Part shown: one piece after another, positions 14,066 to 18,466 of the stretch
Position numbering within the stretch: position 1 is the stretch's first letter
How the letters are laid out: every line of letters begins with the position of its first letter
NCBI GenBank assembly: GCA_049600855.1
Contig: JBMYQA010000104.1
Span: 1-18,466, forward strand
Direction: 5' to 3'
From: JBMYQA01 sp049600855
GTDB taxonomy: Bacteria > Bacteroidota > Bacteroidia > Cytophagales > Flammeovirgaceae
DNA length: 18,466 nucleotides
The notes under the pieces: model-generated
The model's database searches: none
What the model was told of the DNA's origin: nothing
Seen by the model: the letters and a program-made list of their open reading frames with translations, nothing else
Translations under genes and position numbers: made by a program

Positions 14066-16614
14066 ATTTTTATCGGTATTTTCAGGCACATCTCGATTAC
14101 TTTTGGCAATGGGAAGAGGATACGCAAATTATCGCGATTCCCAATGGCAATACCATTGTATATCGTCAGTTAGCGCTGGAAATCTTAGAACACCTTTCTC
14201 CACAAGGCTTGCCTTCCTTTGGATGCATCTTATTAGCCATTATTGCCACCAATTCAGATGCCGAAACGAATTTGAATACGATTGGCGGAATCGCCCGAAA
14301 GTTATTTTTACGAAAAGGAAGTAGCAAACACGACTTTGTACAATCCCAACTTCCCGCAGCAATTGCTTTCTTGAAAACGCTCGCTAACGTCCCTGAAAAA
14401 TACAAACAAGGCAAAGGACGGCTTTTACTCTTCCAAACCCTCTTTGAACGAGGGCATAATCGCTTATCTGAACGAAAAAATAAGTTTGCTATTCATTTGC
14501 TCAAAACCAAGCGGTTCGATAAGCTGCAATTATCTTTATTGAAAGAAATTCATCCGCAACGCTTCCATCAAGATTTTAGACAATTCGCGTTATTAAACGA
14601 TAAATTCCCCACTGTCGATTCCATATTAGCTCAGCTGAGCGCCCTTCCAGAAATGGACGAATTGCTCGAACTCGAAGAAATTCATGAATCCGATCACGTG
14701 TATGAAAACTTTGTAGATGAGTTGATCGACCATACACAAACCTTTCATATGGGTGCCCTCATACCACAGCTTTGGAGCGGGCTGGACATTCCTTACCACC
14801 ATGCATTGCCCAGTCAACAACCCTTAGGAGGCGTTTCAGACATTACAAACAAAGGAGAATACTCGAAACTATTAATTTCCGAATTTGCCCATGAAGAATT
14901 GATTTTCTTATCGCGCTTAGCCAACAATGAAGCCTTATTTTTAAATCGAGAAATCCCACCTCAATCTAGTAATGTGGAGCGCGTGATTTTGGTAGATGCG
15001 TCGATCAAAAGTTGGGGCACGCCTAAAACGATTGCCCATGCCATCATGATTGCCATTGCCCATCATCCTAAAACCGCTATTCATTGTGAAGCCTATGCGG
15101 TAGGAGATGCGTATTACCCGCTGAAGTTTCAAAATATCAATGAAGTGATTGTTGGTCTTCAAATGCTGGATGCCTGCCTTCATCCCAGTAAAGGCTTACA
15201 ACTCTATTTTGAAGCTGAATCCAAACACAACCTTCAAGAAATTATATTTGTGGGTGCTGCTGACACATTCAAACAGGCTGCTTTTCAAGAAGTATTGCAA
15301 ACCCATCAGCAGCACATTCGATTTTTAATTCAAACCGATGCTCAAGGCAATATTGCGGTTTATAGAAATCAAAAAAAGGGGAAAAAGCACATCCAACACA
15401 TTCAATTGCCTTTAGCCCGCCTCTGGAAGAAAAAGCCAACAAAAGAGCGAAATGAGGTACTGAAAGAAGAAAAGACATCCAATTACCCCATCCTGTTTCC
15501 CAGCGTCTCGCATCCTAAAACGATGTTGCTGAGCACAGATGAGAAAGCGTACCAAATCACGGAGAAAACCTTATTAAAGCTCGATGGAAATGCATCAACG
15601 ATTAGAGGAAAAGGTTGGAAACTATTAGTTGAAGGGTTGCCATTTAAAGGGCAAGCAGAAATCGGAATCCTTCAAAATGGGGATACCATCTTGCTCATGT
15701 TTAACCCTCAAAATCGAGCATTAGTTTGGATAAATGTCACTACGAATGAGCGCCAATCTACTACATTTTCAGATTGGAAATCTTCCATTCGGCCATTTTT
15801 CTTTTTCTACAACGATACGTTTAACTACCTCACCGCGGATGTCCGATGGATCATTAAAGCCGATCCTCAACTCAGTATTCACGAGCAAGTGAATACGGCA
15901 CACATTCGTGAGGTTTATAATGAACTGCAAGAAAAAAAGCTTAATTTGAAACAACGTTCTTGGATGGATTACAGCATCCTGAAGAAAGTAAAAACCGTTT
16001 TTATCAACCAACGAAATAACTTGGTATTCAATTCCCATGAGTTGATTTGTACGAGGCGTGGCATTCGGCTCGAAATTAAACGAGATCAAGAAGTAAAATT
16101 TGCCGCTCGCCTGACTGCCAAAGATGAGTTCACCTTTCCTAGCGGAAGTAAACTCAACATTAATCGCTTAGGGTTATTCATGCTGGATAGTAACAATGCA
16201 TCTGGTAAATATTTGCTCATGCTAAAGAACGTACATCGTCAAAAGTTGCATTTGATAAAAAACTTGAGATTGAAGACGAGCATTCCGTTAGCATCCATAC
16301 AACAATTGGTGAGTCAGACTCCAAGTATTATTGCCAGTGGCATTAATCATGCAACAGCCGAAGCATTGAAGCAAAAACTATTAGAAGGAGAAGTTGAAGC
16401 GGAACTAGAAATTGTTCCTTACCACTCCAACACCATCTATATTCCATCCGTGCTGGAACGATCTTTAGGGGTAGCAACCAATCAGCATTTTGCAGGTAGT
16501 GAATACTTTCTTCCTTCGAACCATCAAAAGTTAACGCGATTAAGCCCTAGTGATTTTTTCGAAAAATACATCAAAACATTTATTAACCAAGCCACCCATG
16601 GAGTTAAAGCTTAA
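14062..16614 (+). CDS. vWA / beta-propeller protein with bL12-like domain
   Basis: An 850-residue cytoplasmic protein, the likely core of the ternary system. Residues 1-250 are mainly helical. About 258-450 form a vWA-like domain that opens with GGVSDITNKGEYSKLLISEF; its MIDAS start reads VDASIKSWG (311-319), where canonical DxSxS is altered (Asp312, Ser314, Lys316), and a late acidic residue is Asp401 in GAADTF. About 470-715 are strand-rich with repeated aromatic and Gly-Asp turns, inferred to be the beta-propeller. Residues 719-785 align without gaps in the first half to the bL12 (L7/L12) C-terminal domain, including AEALK and the LV..P..I..G motif. The tail has SLGVATNQHFAGSEYFLP and a final helix. 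It is coupled to both neighbours by overlaps. Confidence 0.75.
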   Translation: MNFYRYFQAHLDYFWQWEEDTQIIAIPNGNTIVYRQLALEILEHLSPQGLPSFGCILLAIIATNSDAETNLNTIGGIARKLFLRKGSSKHDFVQSQLPAAIAFLKTLANVPEKYKQGKGRLLLFQTLFERGHNRLSERKNKFAIHLLKTKRFDKLQLSLLKEIHPQRFHQDFRQFALLNDKFPTVDSILAQLSALPEMDELLELEEIHESDHVYENFVDELIDHTQTFHMGALIPQLWSGLDIPYHHALPSQQPLGGVSDITNKGEYSKLLISEFAHEELIFLSRLANNEALFLNREIPPQSSNVERVILVDASIKSWGTPKTIAHAIMIAIAHHPKTAIHCEAYAVGDAYYPLKFQNINEVIVGLQMLDACLHPSKGLQLYFEAESKHNLQEIIFVGAADTFKQAAFQEVLQTHQQHIRFLIQTDAQGNIAVYRNQKKGKKHIQHIQLPLARLWKKKPTKERNEVLKEEKTSNYPILFPSVSHPKTMLLSTDEKAYQITEKTLLKLDGNASTIRGKGWKLLVEGLPFKGQAEIGILQNGDTILLMFNPQNRALVWINVTTNERQSTTFSDWKSSIRPFFFFYNDTFNYLTADVRWIIKADPQLSIHEQVNTAHIREVYNELQEKKLNLKQRSWMDYSILKKVKTVFINQRNNLVFNSHELICTRRGIRLEIKRDQEVKFAARLTAKDEFTFPSGSKLNINRLGLFMLDSNNASGKYLLMLKNVHRQKLHLIKNLRLKTSIPLASIQQLVSQTPSIIASGINHATAEALKQKLLEGEVEAELEIVPYHSNTIYIPSVLERSLGVATNQHFAGSEYFLPSNHQKLTRLSPSDFFEKYIKTFINQATHGVKA

Positions 16615-18334
16615 ACCTTCCAAGCACAATGAGTTCCCAATTTGCGGGATGTTGATACGGGGTACTGCGGTCAGTGATTGGCTTTGGGAAATCCAGCGCA
16701 TGCAATTCGATTTGGATGCTATAACGGTGTATCCAATTCCTTCAACTGCCCCCAATTCGATTTGGGGCTGCTTTGTAATGTATGATCAATTGGACAAAGA
16801 CATCGAAATTGGCAAACATGAATTGTGTCAGTTAGTAGGTAATATCTTATTTCTTCCTGAACGCTCCTGCCTCTCTCCAAAAGTAACTACTGCCGAGTTA
16901 AGACAGCTATTTTGGGAAAAGCTACACCTGATTCATCCAGCTTTTGGCTTAGTCGAATTATCCGAACCCATTGATTGGAAAACCTTACTTACAGCACCCA
17001 AAACGCGCGAGCTTCGCATTACCAAGCCACAAGCTCCCGTTTTTATTCCCCAACAAATCAAGAGCTTTCAAATCAATCCTATTAGTCCCGAAGAGGTGTT
17101 AGAAAACTTAGAAACTCATGAGTTTCCCAAACAAAAATCCTTAGCTAATGAACCACTAAATTTCAAAGAACAAACCCGATTAGCTTTTTATCGCCAGCTT
17201 TTCTCAAAAAATAAAACCAACGATCAGGTAGAGAAAACGTCTTTAATGTCGATGTTAGAATCGGCCAGAGGGCTTTTCGACAATCGCCCAACCGAGTGGA
17301 CGGAGGAAATGCAAAAGGATTTTGAAGCGCTAGAGCGGAGAAATCAACACCAAATTGATCGTTTAATGGAAATGCTGAAAAACGATCCTGAAGAAGCGCT
17401 TAAGTATGCCATTCCGTTGGATGATACGGGCACTTCCCGCGGCGGCTCTGGCGGAAGCATTGGGGGAAATAGTGGTTTGGGTTTATTTAAGCGATGGAGT
17501 GATTTTTCGCTTTTTGGTAGTGGGAATAGCACCTTTTCAGGCGAAGGTAGTGCGAGCATTTCGGATGATAACTATTACCAACTTCAACAACAGTATCATC
17601 GAACGGCTGAAGCCTTAATTCGAGATGGCGACTTTAGAAAAGCGGCATTCATTTACATGAAACTGCTCAAGAATTATTACCTAGCCGCTCAAACACTTGA
17701 AAAAGGTGGAATTTATCAGGAAGCCGCAGCCATTTATTTAAAATACATTCGGAATAAAACAAAAGCGGCGGAGTGTTTCGAAAAAGGAAATTTAATTCAA
17801 GATGCCATCGAAATTTATCAAGAATTAAATCAGCTTGAAAAGGTGGGCGATTTGTATGGCCAAATTAACCAGCGCGAACAGGCCAACCACTATTACAAGC
17901 AAGTCATTGAAAGCCATCGAAAAGCCCATCAATATGTTAAAGCGGCTTTATTGAGCAAGAATAAGTTGCTCCAAGTAGAACAAGCACAAGCGTTATTACT
18001 AGAAGGTTGGCGCACCAATAGAGACGCTTACAACTGTTTGAACAACTACTTTAACAATATCGAAGATGAGAACGTGTTCAAAAAATCTTTACTAGCCATC
18101 TATCAGGATGAGGTGACACCAAGAAATCAGCTCAGTTTTTTGCGAGTCATCAAACACGAGTTTGCCAAACGTGAAGCGCACACCGAATTAATTCGAGATA
18201 TGGCCTATGAAGTCTTAGTTGCCCAAATCCCCTACAACACTGATTTAGTCAGTGAACTCGCATTTTTCAATAAAACGGATCAGTTACTTCCTAAAGACAG
18301 CATGCGATTTCGCTTAAAACAACGTAAACGTTAG
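16598..18334 (+). CDS. bpX-type protein with Gly-rich linker and TPR-like repeats
   Basis: A 578-residue protein. I choose ATG 16598, which overlaps the vWA gene by 17 bases; an in-frame GTG at 16550 is less likely. The N-terminal 150 residues form a globular alpha/beta domain with MLIRGTAVSDWLWEIQRM (18-35) that resembles bpX-type domains. Residues about 210-275 form a charged helical segment containing RLMEMLKNDPEEALKYAIPL. A Gly/Ser-rich linker (about 280-322) follows, then a helical repeat region (about 326-460) with TPR-like units of about 20 residues: DGDFRKAAFIYMKLL, GGIYQEAAAIYLKYI, KGNLIQDAIEIYQEL. The last 110 residues are helical. There is no signal peptide. It is probably a scaffold binding partners of the MoxR-vWA complex. 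It ends overlapping the stop of the convergent gene. Confidence 0.7.
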   Translation: MELKLKPSKHNEFPICGMLIRGTAVSDWLWEIQRMQFDLDAITVYPIPSTAPNSIWGCFVMYDQLDKDIEIGKHELCQLVGNILFLPERSCLSPKVTTAELRQLFWEKLHLIHPAFGLVELSEPIDWKTLLTAPKTRELRITKPQAPVFIPQQIKSFQINPISPEEVLENLETHEFPKQKSLANEPLNFKEQTRLAFYRQLFSKNKTNDQVEKTSLMSMLESARGLFDNRPTEWTEEMQKDFEALERRNQHQIDRLMEMLKNDPEEALKYAIPLDDTGTSRGGSGGSIGGNSGLGLFKRWSDFSLFGSGNSTFSGEGSASISDDNYYQLQQQYHRTAEALIRDGDFRKAAFIYMKLLKNYYLAAQTLEKGGIYQEAAAIYLKYIRNKTKAAECFEKGNLIQDAIEIYQELNQLEKVGDLYGQINQREQANHYYKQVIESHRKAHQYVKAALLSKNKLLQVEQAQALLLEGWRTNRDAYNCLNNYFNNIEDENVFKKSLLAIYQDEVTPRNQLSFLRVIKHEFAKREAHTELIRDMAYEVLVAQIPYNTDLVSELAFFNKTDQLLPKDSMRFRLKQRKR

Positions 18335-18466
18335 TCAGGTGATCCTAATACCACCTCGGTAGAAGTAGCGAAATTACTCAAGTTCAATGCGCGATCGGCC
18401 AGTTGGATTTCGAAAAATACGGTATCACCAAAGTCAAAAGGGGAAGCAAAAATTCCACTGCCATTT
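18331..18466 (-). CDS. C-terminal end of an unrecognised protein (partial)
   Basis: The window edge cuts this minus-strand gene; only the last 44 residues and the TAA stop (18331-18333) are seen. The fragment looks beta-strand rich (FDFGDTVFFEIQLADRALN) and ends Glu-Val-Val-Leu-Gly-Ser-Pro-Asp. I do not recognise a family; a secreted or lipoprotein beta-sandwich is possible. The frame is open to the window edge and its stop overlaps the last operon stop (TTAG at 18331-18334), so the two genes converge with no spacer and no intrinsic terminator. Confidence 0.55.
   Translation of the reverse strand, partial: NGSGIFASPFDFGDTVFFEIQLADRALNLSNFATSTEVVLGSPD

Overview
This window looks like chromosomal DNA of a Bacteroidota bacterium (Cytophagales or Saprospiria-like; the genus cannot be fixed by reading alone). 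The reasons are AT-leaning DNA, matches to the Bacteroidota promoter element TAnnTTTG, few Shine-Dalgarno sites, a TonB-dependent receptor with a carboxypeptidase-like N-terminal domain, a LytS/LytTR two-component pair, and Bacteroidota-typical DUF547 and YceI secreted proteins. No rRNA, tRNA, CRISPR array or insertion sequence was seen.

Layout. Bases 1-800 hold a secreted DUF547 protein and its terminator. A 1.1-3.5 kb block carries a group-1 glycosyltransferase followed 15 bases later by an NDP-hexose 2,3-dehydratase, a deoxysugar enzyme standing without the rest of its pathway, and ends in a strong terminator. A convergent 41-residue single-pass membrane mini-gene follows. Bases 4.1-5.8 kb hold three minus-strand genes: a YdeI/OmdA-type protein, a CHMI-type tautomerase and a YceI-like secreted protein. 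The YceI gene is divergent from a membrane-anchored winged-helix regulator. Between them lie four direct repeats at exact 11-bp spacing, the arrangement expected for an OmpR/PhoB-type winged helix. A LytTR response regulator and LytS-type kinase (minus strand) are divergent from an 803-residue TonB-dependent receptor that ends in a clear intrinsic terminator.

The most interesting part is the operon from about 11565 to 18334: a helical protein, a RavA-like MoxR AAA+ ATPase, a small beta-rich protein, an 850-residue vWA protein with a probable beta-propeller and an embedded bL12 C-terminal-domain-like segment, and a 578-residue protein with a Gly-rich linker and TPR-like helical repeats. The last four are packed by overlapping start and stop codons. 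This matches the MoxR-vWA-beta-propeller (bpX) ternary systems that have been predicted, by comparative genomics, to be NTP-dependent biological conflict systems. The likely working model is a MoxR ATPase remodelling or loading a vWA/propeller effector with accessory adaptors. Its trigger and target are unknown. The window ends inside a convergent minus-strand gene whose stop overlaps the last operon stop.
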